64,000 nucleotides of DNA from Mixta sp031457955 (GCF_031457955.1 NZ_JAVDXN010000011.1:44865-108864), one strand, 5' to 3'. Positions 8,175-16,289 are shown, counted from the stretch's first letter. The notes: generated by a model from the letters alone, not told the origin. A program made the numbers and translations.

Positions 8175-9548
8175 ATGTCACAGCAGAACGTCAACACCAC
8201 GGCTTCAGAATCTAAAGAATCATCTTTTTTTAAACGCGAAAACTACCGCGCAACGTATTCACCGGATGATAACAAGCTGCGCCTGTATTCGCTGCACCGG
8301 CTGGATGAGGAAACGTATCAGCGCGTGAAAGATGCGGGCTTTAAATACGCGCCGCGCCAGGCACTTTTTGTGGCGCCGATGTGGACGCCCGATCGGGAAG
8401 ACCTGCTAATCGAACTGGCGGGCGAAATTGAAGATGAAGATCAGACTCTGTTTGACCGTCAGGAGGAGCGCGCGGAACGTTTTGAAGAGTACAGCGAAAA
8501 ACGTGCCGCCGAGTCAGGGCAGGTACTGGCCGCCGTTGACAGCCTGGCTTCAGCTATTCCTTTCGGTCAGCCAATTCTGGTTGGGCACCACAGCGAGCGC
8601 CGTGCCCGTAAGCACGCGCAGAAGATTGAAAACGGTATGCGCCGCGCGGTCAACCTGTTTGAAACGTCAGAATACTGGGAGCGCCGTGCAGAGGCCTCGC
8701 TGCGTCACGCGGCCTACAAAGAGCGCCCGGACGTGCGCTGGCGCCGCATCAAAAAGATTGAGGCCGATTTGCGCAAGGCAGACCGCCGCCTGCAGGACTG
8801 TCAGAAATTTATCAAACTCTGGTCATCTGAAAACCTTAACCGCGCGATGGCTCTTGTCATAGCGAACATTGATCACCTTCACTGCTGCTTTAGCCTGGAA
8901 AAGTTTCCGCGCCCGCCTGAAAAAAGCCAGTACGAAGGCAGCCGCAGCATCTGGTCTGCCCTCGAAGAGGACATTATTACCGCTGAGCAGGCGCGGGATA
9001 TCTGCATTCCCTGTCATGAACGCACCATCACACGGTTAAGCCGCTGGACAGCGCACTACCGCAACCGCATTGCCTATGAGCGCGCAATGCTGGACGAGCA
9101 CGGCGGCGTGCTGGCCTCAGATACCGAAATGGTGCCGGGCGGCCAGGTAAAAAGTCGCGGGGAGTGGCTGACCATCATTCGCGTAAACCGCAGCGGCGGA
9201 AAAATCAGCTCGCTGGTCACGCCGGAATATTCATTCATGGGTCGGGAAGGAGCCACAACCACCATCACGCCCGATCGCATCACCGAATATAAGGCGCCCA
9301 GTGCAGAGGAAGCAAAAGCGGCTAAGGCGGCCGCGAAGCGTCCGCCGATCGTTAACTACCCGGGTGAGGGCTTCGTAAGCATGACAAAGGAGGAATGGAG
9401 CAAAAAGCACGCCGATTTTAAACAGGTGAAGGGCATTGCGGCCGGTGACGATCACAAGGCTTACCGGATACGCCGCGTCATGTCCACGGGCTACACCCTG
9501 TCGCCGGTGTATATCACCGATATGAAGACAGTAGAGGTGCCGCGCTGA
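8175..9548 (+). CDS. DUF3560 domain protein
   Basis: A 457-aa protein. The N-terminal part (about residues 20-80) resembles the DUF3560 fold region (YRATYSPDDNKLRLYS, a beta-rich block), followed by SERRARKHAQKIENGMRRAV and YWERRAEASLRHA, a pattern shared by DUF3560 proteins common in conjugative plasmid leading regions. The C-terminal half contains a beta-rich segment (GGQVKSRGEWLTIIRVNRSGG) and an Ala/Lys linker. Biochemical function is not established. The first residues (QNVNTTASES) are nearly the same as those of the gene at 10895, because both starts lie in the tail of the shared upstream repeat. AGGAG ribosome site. Confidence 0.8.
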   Translation: MSQQNVNTTASESKESSFFKRENYRATYSPDDNKLRLYSLHRLDEETYQRVKDAGFKYAPRQALFVAPMWTPDREDLLIELAGEIEDEDQTLFDRQEERAERFEEYSEKRAAESGQVLAAVDSLASAIPFGQPILVGHHSERRARKHAQKIENGMRRAVNLFETSEYWERRAEASLRHAAYKERPDVRWRRIKKIEADLRKADRRLQDCQKFIKLWSSENLNRAMALVIANIDHLHCCFSLEKFPRPPEKSQYEGSRSIWSALEEDIITAEQARDICIPCHERTITRLSRWTAHYRNRIAYERAMLDEHGGVLASDTEMVPGGQVKSRGEWLTIIRVNRSGGKISSLVTPEYSFMGREGATTTITPDRITEYKAPSAEEAKAAKAAAKRPPIVNYPGEGFVSMTKEEWSKKHADFKQVKGIAAGDDHKAYRIRRVMSTGYTLSPVYITDMKTVEVPR

Positions 9549-9607
9549 CAAACCAGGCTCCCCGGCGCGGTCGGGGAAATCGTGCATATACAAATAGCTA
9601 TACAAAG

Positions 9608-9629
9608 CATGCCGGCAAGCGCCGGCATG
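9608..9629 (+). promoter_or_regulatory. Hairpin just upstream of the methyltransferase start
   Basis: Perfect 9-bp inverted repeat CATGCCGGC-AAGC-GCCGGCATG, ending 12 bp before the chosen ATG at 9642. It may reduce read-through from the DUF3560 gene or control translation. It overlaps two alternative in-frame start codons, which argues against those starts. Confidence 0.6.
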
Positions 9630-9641
9630 GGAGAAAAAGAA

Positions 9642-10205
9642 ATGCGAACCGAACTCAGCGCGCGAATTGCGCAGATGCAACAGAAACTCAGCAGTAGGCA
9701 GCCCGTCGCTCGGGTACATGCTGACACGCAACTGTTTGTTTCGTCCGATCCGGTGTGTCAGAAGCTTGTCACACTGGCTGATATCCGGCCGGGTAACCGG
9801 GTACTGGAGCCCAGTGCGGGAACGGGCGCCATTCTGCGCGCAGTGCTTGCCGCCGTGCCGGCGGTCCGCTGTGAATGTGTGGAAATGAACGCGGCGCTGG
9901 CGCAGCATCTTAAAGACACATTTCCGGAGGTGCCCGTAACCTGCGCGGATTTTCTGAGCTGCGCCCCGGAGGCCGTTTATGATCGAATTTTAATGAATCC
10001 ACCTTTCCGCAACGGTGAGGATCTGAAGCACATCCGGCACGCGCTGAAAATGCTGGCGCCGGGCGGTAACCTGGTGGCGGTCTGCGCAAATGGTCCGCGT
10101 CAGCAGCGGGAATTTAAGGATATTGCGACGCATCAGGAGGTGCTGCCACGCGGGACGTTCGCATATACGGACGTTTCAACAATGATTGTCCGCATTGATG
10201 CCTGA
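9642..10205 (+). CDS. SAM-dependent methyltransferase (possible DNA methyltransferase)
   Basis: A 187-aa class I methyltransferase. Motif I is LEPSAGTGAI (residues about 55-64, SAM binding) and motif IV is MNPPF (119-123), the N-P-P-[FYW] type used by N6-adenine and related amino-methylating enzymes. CVEMN around residue 80 would bind the SAM ribose. No separate target-recognition domain is visible. In a leading region such an enzyme could protect incoming DNA from restriction, which is an inference. The start at 9642 follows a purine-rich ribosome site (GGGAGAAAAAGA) and lies beyond the hairpin; the longer frame from 9582 is less likely. Confidence 0.8.
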   Translation: MRTELSARIAQMQQKLSSRQPVARVHADTQLFVSSDPVCQKLVTLADIRPGNRVLEPSAGTGAILRAVLAAVPAVRCECVEMNAALAQHLKDTFPEVPVTCADFLSCAPEAVYDRILMNPPFRNGEDLKHIRHALKMLAPGGNLVAVCANGPRQQREFKDIATHQEVLPRGTFAYTDVSTMIVRIDA

Positions 10206-10330
10206 TCGTAAGTCTTACCGGCTTCGCGCGAGCGGGGCCGGATTTGAGACGTCAGCTGAGGCCGCTAACGTCAATGGCGGCTGATAACGGCTGCGGCGGC
10301 TGCGCCGCCACGGCGGTTATTCTGCTTTTG

Positions 10331-10668
10331 CCTGCGCTTTCTCTCTCCGGGGCGCTGTCTCATGGTCTTCTCTCTCTGCTTCCTGCTGCTGTTAATCCCT
10401 GTGCTGCGCTGCAGCTGCTTCTCCGGTTTCCTGTCCCTGAAGGTCAAAGACATAAACAGCCTGATGGCCCCCTCCGGCTCCCCGGCGTTGCCGGGTCGTC
10501 AGCCCCACTGCGCTAACCGGCTGAGCCGGTAAGCTCCGCCGAACCGCCAGAAGCGGCGTTTCGGGCCTGCCGGCTGGGGTCTGATGGCAAGGGCCAGGTC
10601 AACCCCCTGCAGCCAGCTGACGCTGGCGCTTCTGCAGGCCGCCGCTGCGCGGCAACCTGTAAGGACCG
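10331..10668 (+). repeat. Leading-region repeat copy C, Frpo-like candidate (upstream of 196-aa gene)
   Basis: Closest relative of copy B over about 340 bp. The core is 10466-10590, with the hairpin ACCGGC-TGA-GCCGGT at 10516-10530. The loop differs from copies A and B but the stem is unchanged. It lies about 230 bp upstream of the next gene. No gene is seen between 10206 and 10894. Confidence 0.75.
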
Positions 10669-10894
10669 GCCGTCGGAGACGTCCGGGAAGTGTTCATGCT
10701 GTCCTCACGAACGGTGCCTTCATGTTCCGGATGGTTCCCCGCGGAGGGCTGGTCGTAGCAACGTCATTCGTTCAGCGCAAGGGTGAAATGCACGCCTGCG
10801 GCGCCCTTGCACTGCCCGCCTGACGCCGCTTACTTGCCCTCTGCCGCGATGAACTCACCGAAACATGAATTAACCACCTGAGAGGAGAACCAGC

Positions 10895-11485
10895 ATGAAC
10901 ACACAAAACGTCAACACCGCCGCTTCAGAATCTTCCAAAACATGGGTTAACAGCCAGAAAGTCTGCGTTAGCGCGAACGATCTGCGCGACCGCTGGCATA
11001 ACACAGAAGCAGGGAATGAAAACGCCACGCCTGCAAAGGGAAAGCACTATCCGTCGCGAAACGGCAGTTATGGCGCAGATGTGCTGTTGCTCGATGAAAC
11101 TGAAGTGGCGGCATTACTGGCGGCAGGAAATCTTGCGCTGCCGCGCATGGCGAGTTCAGCCAGGGGGATGACGGCGCTGTACGATGTGGGCGACATCTCT
11201 GCGGAACGTTACATCATTGCCAGCCGGGGACAAATTTATTACCGCACTGCCTCATGGCAGGAAGCCCGCCGGGAGTATATACGGCGCTCCTCCTCAGTAA
11301 TGGCGGAAGAAGCGAAAAAGTTTTTCGACAGGTTTCATGCAGCGTCTGATGCAGGGCTTGATTATTACCAAGCCAGCGACGTCGCAAGCGGCATCACCTC
11401 ACTGGAGAGCGCCCTGAATCCTGCGCGAAGCATTCAGGTAACTGCCGGTTCCGCTGATACCGCCTTAAACGATATCCCGTTTTGA
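10895..11485 (+). CDS. Leading-region protein of unknown function with SSB-like C-terminal tip
   Basis: A 196-aa protein with no family I recognise. The N-terminus (MNTQNVNTAASESS) is shared with the DUF3560 protein through the upstream repeat. The middle has a Tyr/Arg-rich helical part (RGQIYYRTASWQEARREYIRR). The last residues, ALNDIPF, resemble the acidic tip DDDIPF of the SSB encoded at 2.7 kb. Such tips recruit DNA-repair and replication proteins, so this protein may compete for or mimic SSB partners; this is an inference. A GAGAGGAG ribosome site precedes the ATG. It follows Frpo-like copy C, so early expression in the recipient is plausible. Confidence 0.7.
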   Translation: MNTQNVNTAASESSKTWVNSQKVCVSANDLRDRWHNTEAGNENATPAKGKHYPSRNGSYGADVLLLDETEVAALLAAGNLALPRMASSARGMTALYDVGDISAERYIIASRGQIYYRTASWQEARREYIRRSSSVMAEEAKKFFDRFHAASDAGLDYYQASDVASGITSLESALNPARSIQVTAGSADTALNDIPF

Positions 11486-11551
11486 ACACGTCCTGCGGCC
11501 CGGAAGAAAACGGGTCGCGCCTCTCTTTCATCAGCATTAAGGGAAACTGAA

Positions 11552-12406
11552 ATGAAAATGCAGAATGCGCAGCCTCTGGTTGTGGGACAGGTTGTCAGCA
11601 CGGTTCTTTACAATCGCGGCCGGGGTGTGATTTTCGCGATCCACGGTGAGCAGAAACCGGCGTCAGTGGGGTCACTTTCGGGGTGCGTTTCATACGGAGG
11701 GAATGCGACGTTTGATGTTGCTTTCGAGAGCGGCGGAATATCGCGCGCGCTGCCTGAAAGTATTCTTCATGGCCGTCAGTGGAGTATATTTCCGGAAATA
11801 AAGAGCGCTAAAGAAACGACGCAAATTGTAAAGCAGGCAGAGGCAGAAGAACGCCGTAAAAAGCAGGAGCGGGAGGAAGCAGCCCGCAAATATGAAGCAG
11901 AATGCCAGCGCCTGAAAACGGCACCGGAATACTCCTCGCTTTCGCAGGATAAAAACGGCGCGGTACAGGTCACGTCAAATATACGCAGGGAGCTAAAAAC
12001 GAAGTTTCCGGGCATTAAATTTTCGGTTCGCAAGCGCAGTTATGACAGCGTAAGCGTTATCTGGACCGACGGACCCACGGAGGAGGAAGTTAAATCCGTT
12101 ACCGATAAGTATAAGGACAGCTATTTCGACCCCATGCAGGATATGTCTGTTTCGAGTGCGTCTCCCTTTAATCGTATTTTCGGCGGTGTGGGTTACGTTT
12201 TTACCGGCAGAAATTATTCCGATGCCATGAAACAAAAAGCGGTGGATATCATTGCTAAAAAATATGGCCGCATCCTGGAGGGCAAGGAAATTACGCTGGA
12301 ACGATTTAACTCGGGCGAACTGTACCGAGTCGGGCGGGATTGCTTCTGGCACAGTCAGGGCGTTCACGGTGAAATAAACAGAATACTTTCTGAAATGAAA
12401 TCATAA
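11552..12406 (+). CDS. LPD29-like leading-region protein
   Basis: A 284-aa protein. The N-terminal 75 residues form a beta-rich domain (VGQVVSTVLYNRGRGVIFA). A charged coiled coil follows (about 90-125, AEAEERRKKQEREEAARKY). A domain then matches my recollection of the large polyvalent protein-associated domain LPD29: IRRELKTKFPGIKFSVRK, then VIWTDGPTEEEVKSV. Such domains accompany plasmid and phage genes delivered early in infection or conjugation; the biochemical role is unknown. It is the plus-strand gene nearest oriT, entered second only to the transglycosylase gene. A strong terminator follows. Confidence 0.7.
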   Translation: MKMQNAQPLVVGQVVSTVLYNRGRGVIFAIHGEQKPASVGSLSGCVSYGGNATFDVAFESGGISRALPESILHGRQWSIFPEIKSAKETTQIVKQAEAEERRKKQEREEAARKYEAECQRLKTAPEYSSLSQDKNGAVQVTSNIRRELKTKFPGIKFSVRKRSYDSVSVIWTDGPTEEEVKSVTDKYKDSYFDPMQDMSVSSASPFNRIFGGVGYVFTGRNYSDAMKQKAVDIIAKKYGRILEGKEITLERFNSGELYRVGRDCFWHSQGVHGEINRILSEMKS

Positions 12407-12412
12407 ACAGCA

Positions 12413-12437
12413 GGGGGCCGGATGGCTCCCTTTTTTT
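12413..12437 (+). terminator. Rho-independent terminator after the LPD29-like gene
   Basis: GC-rich stem GGGGGCC-GGAT-GGCTCCC followed directly by seven T residues, 7 bp past the stop codon. It closes the plus-strand leading-region operon. The next 220 bp contain nothing I can assign. Confidence 0.8.
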
Positions 12438-12664
12438 GAGGCCTGTTATCCGTCTCCGGTATTGAACTGGTGACGAATAAATAAAAAACCGGCGCAAAAT
12501 CTTCCTGCACGGCACGGTAAAACATCAGGGTTGTTACTCATTTTAACCGAAACCGGCATTGAATCGGAATCGGTTAAGTCTGCGCGCAGACTTCATTGAC
12601 GGATTTAAATCAGCACAGGCATAGAGGAAAAAAGTAATGCGGCCCGCACTAAGGATTTACTCAT

Positions 12665-13165
12665 TCAGTCATTGATTGCCGTTCGTGGGATTTTTCCCGC
12701 CTTGATAGACTTGTAATGCCCGTCAATAATCATTGCGTAGTTATACCGGTTCTTGACCGTTACCGGAACGTTTTTCATTCCCGCATTATACATTCCCACT
12801 GCCAGCCACGTTGTGCCGTACTGATTGAAGTTACGGCGCAGCAGCATGGCACCGATATAAATGTTCAGGCATGGATCGCTGAGAAGCTTTTCTTTACTGA
12901 GATCAGGATATTCTTTCTGTAGTCCGCGCATGGTCACCGAATTAATCTGCATGATGCCGTAATCGCTGCTACCGGGCTTTCCGTCTTTGGTTTTGTTCGT
13001 ATTTATGGCGGCAGGATTGTAGCGGGATTCCTGCCAGGCGATAGCACGCAGGTAGTCCGGATCAATGGAATACCATTCACCTGCTTTAATAAAACAGTCC
13101 GCATTCACGCTGGCTGAGAAAATCCCTGTAGCCAGCAGGGCTGCAGCGTGTATAAATAAACGCAT
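12665..13165 (-). CDS. Lytic transglycosylase, gene 19/orf169 family
   Basis: Periplasmic peptidoglycan-cleaving enzyme that helps the transfer apparatus cross the wall. The 166-aa protein has a Sec signal peptide (residues 1-22, ending SVNA), the catalytic Glu46 in AIAWQESRYNP, then YGIMQIN and AVGMYNAG, the usual SLT/GH23 motifs. Length equals that of F orf169 and R1 gene 19. As on F and R1 it lies at the leading edge of oriT and points away from traM, so it is the first gene to enter a recipient. Confidence 0.92.
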   Translation of the reverse strand: MRLFIHAAALLATGIFSASVNADCFIKAGEWYSIDPDYLRAIAWQESRYNPAAINTNKTKDGKPGSSDYGIMQINSVTMRGLQKEYPDLSKEKLLSDPCLNIYIGAMLLRRNFNQYGTTWLAVGMYNAGMKNVPVTVKNRYNYAMIIDGHYKSIKAGKIPRTAIND

Positions 13166-13233
13166 AGCGGCTCCTGATTTGAAAAGTTCGGGGGTGCTTA
13201 TTAACTTAATAATATCATAATAAGTGGGATTTT

Positions 13234-13260
13234 ACACACCACTCGCAAACTTATTTTTGC
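13234..13260 (-). other. oriT: oriT nic region (F-type relaxase site)
   Basis: Read on the minus strand, GCAAAAATAAGTTTGCGAGT is followed by GGTGT/GTAAAA. This mirrors the F site as I recall it: a GCAAA..TTTGC inverted repeat followed by TTTGCGTGGGGTGT/GG. By analogy the nick falls between 13236 and 13235 on the bottom strand, so transfer starts into the transglycosylase gene and runs to base 1. The cognate relaxase TraI is encoded at 37.5 kb. The exact nick position is inferred. Confidence 0.8.
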
Positions 13261-13290
13261 CGTTTTAATTCTTTAATATCAGTGATTTAG

Positions 13291-13440
13291 TCCTAAAACG
13301 TAGGAATTTTAGCCCATAACGAATCCTCTTCAAAGAAACTTTGTAGTGCTTTAATAGTTCCTTGTAAGTAACTGCGAAGTACTCATATTAAAAACAATAA
13401 CTTACTATTGTTTTAACTTAGGAGTGTCTGTACAGGCACT
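13291..13440. promoter_or_regulatory. Cluster of inverted repeats in the oriT-traM interval
   Basis: Three symmetric sites lie between nic and traM: TCCTA-AAACG-TAGGA (13291-13305), AAAACAATA-ACTTAC-TATTGTTTT (13391-13414, perfect 9-bp arms) and AGTGTCTGTACAGGCACT (13423-13440, one mismatched pair). On F this interval holds TraM sites (sbm), TraY sites and IHF bends plus the traM promoter. Which protein binds here is not determined. The stretch is AT-rich and has no gene. Confidence 0.55.
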
Positions 13441-13578
13441 GTTTAAGCCCTTTGTTGTTACTTTGTAGTTACTTGAAAAGTGGGTGAGTTGAGTTTATTT
13501 TCTCATGCAGTATGAACAATCGGTCGTCCGGTCATCCGGTTACGATTCGCTCTAATATCAGGTTATGAGGTAAAAATT

Positions 13579-13980
13579 ATGTCAGAGTACAATACACCTA
13601 AAAGTAATCGCGTTAATCTCACCGTTCCCTTTTCACTTATAGAAAAGGTTGATGCACACGTTGAAAAGAAGCTTGAAGACGGAGAGTCACGCGAAACGGC
13701 GAATCGGTCAGCTTTTATCATGGAGATGTTTAAGCTGGGACTTCGCGTTTATGAAAATAAAATCAGCAAGGACACTTCAGAAAAGACGCTGGATCAGAAG
13801 CTGGAATTTATCGCCAAGAACGTTCTGGTCAGCGGTTTTATAACTGACGCCATTTTTGGCATTCAGAAGGAAACCGTCGATCCTGCTAAAGTCATTAAAA
13901 ATGAAATGATTCTTGAGCCTGAGTGGTTAAAAGCTGTCAATGAGCGCGTGGCGGGGAAACTGCAGGAATATTTTAAATAA
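13579..13980 (+). CDS. traM: TraM-like relaxosome accessory protein
   Basis: Tetrameric oriT-binding protein that links the relaxosome to the coupling protein TraD. The 133-aa product (F TraM is 127 aa) has an N-terminal ribbon-helix-helix dimer segment (SNRVNLTVPFSLIEKVDAHV), the conserved LGLRVYENK near residue 54 and a C-terminal helical tetramer domain ending in VAGKLQEYFK. It is placed as on F, about 340 bp from nic. An AUG with a GAGG ribosome site starts it. It is divergent from F TraM in sequence, so oriT-site specificity is probably plasmid-specific. Confidence 0.85.
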   Translation: MSEYNTPKSNRVNLTVPFSLIEKVDAHVEKKLEDGESRETANRSAFIMEMFKLGLRVYENKISKDTSEKTLDQKLEFIAKNVLVSGFITDAIFGIQKETVDPAKVIKNEMILEPEWLKAVNERVAGKLQEYFK

Positions 13981-14024
13981 ATATCAGGTGCCTGATGCTT
14001 CTGTATCGCGTCAGGCAAAACTCT

Positions 14025-15353
14025 TTACTTTTCATTATGCTGGTCTGAATCTTTTCCCTCTTCTTTTAATGCTTCCGTCTCTCTTTTTTGTGCATCCCTG
14101 ATATAGCGTCGCAACGTGAGTGCATTAATTCCGTACTGCGTATAAATTTGCTTGCGTGTATGCCCGTCACGCAGGACAGCATTCACAGCCTGATCGCGGT
14201 CGCGTTTTGATAGCACATTGCGATTATCATACTTGACGCGTTTTTCTTTAATGACAGACGAATCCTTTTTTTCTCTCCACGCTTTTTTTACCCAGTCAAG
14301 GTTCACACCGAGAATATCGGCAGTCTGCTGGATAGTTTTACCCTGAACCCGCAGTCGCACCGCAATCTCTTTGAGTTCACCGGGTATTACCCTGTGCTCA
14401 TCGCGAGTGCCTATGTATCTGATGAGCGTTTCTGCCGAAATACGGTATTCGGCAAGAATATCTTTCCTGAGCATGCCCTGACTTAATTTTTGTTTTATCG
14501 TCTCGACATCTTCCTGTGTCAGTTTTTTTTCTCTCTCACGGGGCGTAATTTCTTTTCCATCACGCTCTGCTATTTTTCTTATTGCATGATAAATTCCCGC
14601 CCGCGTTACCCCGCAGGCCTTTTCAATTTCTTCCAGCGTCATCTTTGGTTCAGTATGATACATGACTGAAATCAGCTCCCACTGCTTCCAGCGGTAATCC
14701 ATTGCGGATTTTCCCTTGCGTTTTTTAATCAAGTTATAAACGTAGGCTTCAGAGCAGTGTTGTTCTTCACATATATCCCTGACGCGCCAGCCAAGCATAA
14801 CGCGCGCCATTACTTTCTCCGCATCGGGGCCATTTTTTCTTTTTCTCTGCGTCGTAGATACATTTTCACCAGCACCCTCCACGGTATTTTTAACCGCCGG
14901 CAGTGCAGGATTTTTTTCCGGTCCGGCGTATTCACCTGGATCGGTAAATATCGCCTTTTCCAGGCTGTTCTTTAATTTACGGGCCTGCCAGAGGTTTACG
15001 CAGGGACGGGGAAGGGGGGAGAAAAAATGCGCATTTATCATTATCCAGGCATCCGGATCAGCGGTATCTGAATACATGCTCAGTTGCGCGAGCGTTCGCT
15101 CCGCAGCTGCCTGCAGTTGCCTTGCGTGAACGCGTTTTTTAATAAATACGAGCAGGGGGATTGTGACGAGCTGGCAGGCATAGTAGCGGTTGCCTCTGAC
15201 GGTGACTTCAAACCAGCCGGGGTCGCGCCTGTAATGTAAAAGAGCCTCTCTTAGCAGGACTGTTAAGGACGTCTCATGATTTATCCTGAATAATTCAGCC
15301 GCAAAGCCCGCCGGATCGGCGACAAGAACAACCAGGTCGGCAGTGTCAGCCAT
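14025..15353 (-). CDS. DNA-binding protein with about five tandem helix-turn-helix units; candidate transfer regulator
   Basis: A 442-aa protein on the minus strand between traM and traA, exactly where F carries traJ and traY on the plus strand; neither was found. The N-terminal 160 residues are an unrecognised domain. From about residue 180 I see repeated helix-turn-helix patterns: WRVRDICEEQHCSEAYVYNL, MTLEEIEKACGVTRAGIYHA, MLRKDILAEYRISAETLIRY, KTIQQTADILGVNLDWVKKA and TRKQIYTQYGINALTLRRYI. Such an array could read a long multipartite operator. A role in controlling the tra operon is inferred from position only. Its promoter would lie in the 280-bp gap shared with the traA promoter. No catalytic motif was seen, so recombinase function is unlikely. 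Confidence 0.75.
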   Translation of the reverse strand: MADTADLVVLVADPAGFAAELFRINHETSLTVLLREALLHYRRDPGWFEVTVRGNRYYACQLVTIPLLVFIKKRVHARQLQAAAERTLAQLSMYSDTADPDAWIMINAHFFSPLPRPCVNLWQARKLKNSLEKAIFTDPGEYAGPEKNPALPAVKNTVEGAGENVSTTQRKRKNGPDAEKVMARVMLGWRVRDICEEQHCSEAYVYNLIKKRKGKSAMDYRWKQWELISVMYHTEPKMTLEEIEKACGVTRAGIYHAIRKIAERDGKEITPREREKKLTQEDVETIKQKLSQGMLRKDILAEYRISAETLIRYIGTRDEHRVIPGELKEIAVRLRVQGKTIQQTADILGVNLDWVKKAWREKKDSSVIKEKRVKYDNRNVLSKRDRDQAVNAVLRDGHTRKQIYTQYGINALTLRRYIRDAQKRETEALKEEGKDSDQHNEK

Positions 15354-15636
15354 GATTTATCTTTTCCATTCAGTCAGTTATCGAGATAAGCGAAAACTCT
15401 CACCATCACGATAAGTGAAATTGATCAGAAAGATCAATAACTTAAATTGAAGTATGCGATCCGGAAGCGTAAAAAAACGTCAACCCGTCAAGAAAACGTA
15501 ATTTTCTGCTGCGATACCACAGATATGTAAAGGAGGCGTAACCGGCACAACAGTAATTTGACTTAAGGTAATAGCGACAGCGACAAAAGATAGTTTAACC
15601 AACTCATCATTATATCTCTAACTGAGGAAAAATCCT

Positions 15637-15966
15637 ATGAAGGGCACTCTCTCTTCGTGTGTAAATTACTGCCGCAAGGCAGGGGCGGTAGCGTGGAAAA
15701 AGGTGAACAAGAATGCGTTGTTCTCTGCACTGGCGTTCCTGGCTGTTTCTGCCATGCCCGCCCACGCCGTAGACTACTTCGCCGGGGCCAAAACTGATGT
15801 TAACGATACCTTCGGTAGTAATTCAGCTGTCGTTTACATTCTTTATATTCTGGAAATTGCATTTATCGCGTTCACCTATATCAAAACCAAAAACCTGGCG
15901 CTGTTCGGTAGCATCGCCGCGCTGCTGGTTTTCGTTAACGTCGCCTTTAACGTGATCCCTTCTTAA
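15637..15966 (+). CDS. traA: TraA F-type propilin
   Basis: Precursor of the F-type pilus subunit. The 109-aa protein has a long leader (about 44 residues) ending AMPAHA, and a mature pilin of about 65 residues beginning VDYFAGAKTDV with two hydrophobic segments (VVYILYILEIAFIAF and LALFGSIAALLVFVNVAF). F TraA matures to 70 residues in the same arrangement. It opens the tra operon. The 283 bp upstream hold only an AT-rich probable promoter region. No traQ-like chaperone gene was recognised. Confidence 0.92.
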   Translation: MKGTLSSCVNYCRKAGAVAWKKVNKNALFSALAFLAVSAMPAHAVDYFAGAKTDVNDTFGSNSAVVYILYILEIAFIAFTYIKTKNLALFGSIAALLVFVNVAFNVIPS

Positions 15967-15975
15967 CGACTGCTT

Positions 15976-16272
15976 ATGGAAAAACGTGACCGGTATACCT
16001 ATGCGGCTACGTTTTCCGAGCAAAGGCGCTTCGTGGGGCTGCCACCTGATGAGTTCTGCCTGTATGTGCCGCTGGCACTGCTGGCAGTTTTTCTCAACAT
16101 GTGGATTTTCGGCCCCACGCTCCTGGCTGCCGTGGTCGGAATTCGTCATCTCAAGAAAGGCCGCGGTTCTCAGTATCTTCTCAACCTTGCGTACTGGTGC
16201 CTGCCCACCTCAGTGATGCGCTTCTTTATCAGCATCCTGCCAGACAGCTACAAACGGCACTGGGTCGCCTGA
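15976..16272 (+). CDS. traL: TraL pilus assembly protein
   Basis: A 98-aa inner-membrane protein of the F-type secretion channel, with hydrophobic segments LYVPLALLAVFLNMWIFG and TLLAAVVGI, and a basic region HLKKGRGSQ. Length and position after traA match F TraL (91 aa). It starts 9 bp after the traA stop. Confidence 0.88.
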   Translation: MEKRDRYTYAATFSEQRRFVGLPPDEFCLYVPLALLAVFLNMWIFGPTLLAAVVGIRHLKKGRGSQYLLNLAYWCLPTSVMRFFISILPDSYKRHWVA

Positions 16273-16289
16273 CCCCCTCCGGAGACAAC

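Noticed and set aside
10244..10516. A 90-codon plus-strand frame in repeat C
   Set aside because: Composition is repeat-driven and no matching protein is kept in copies A or B.
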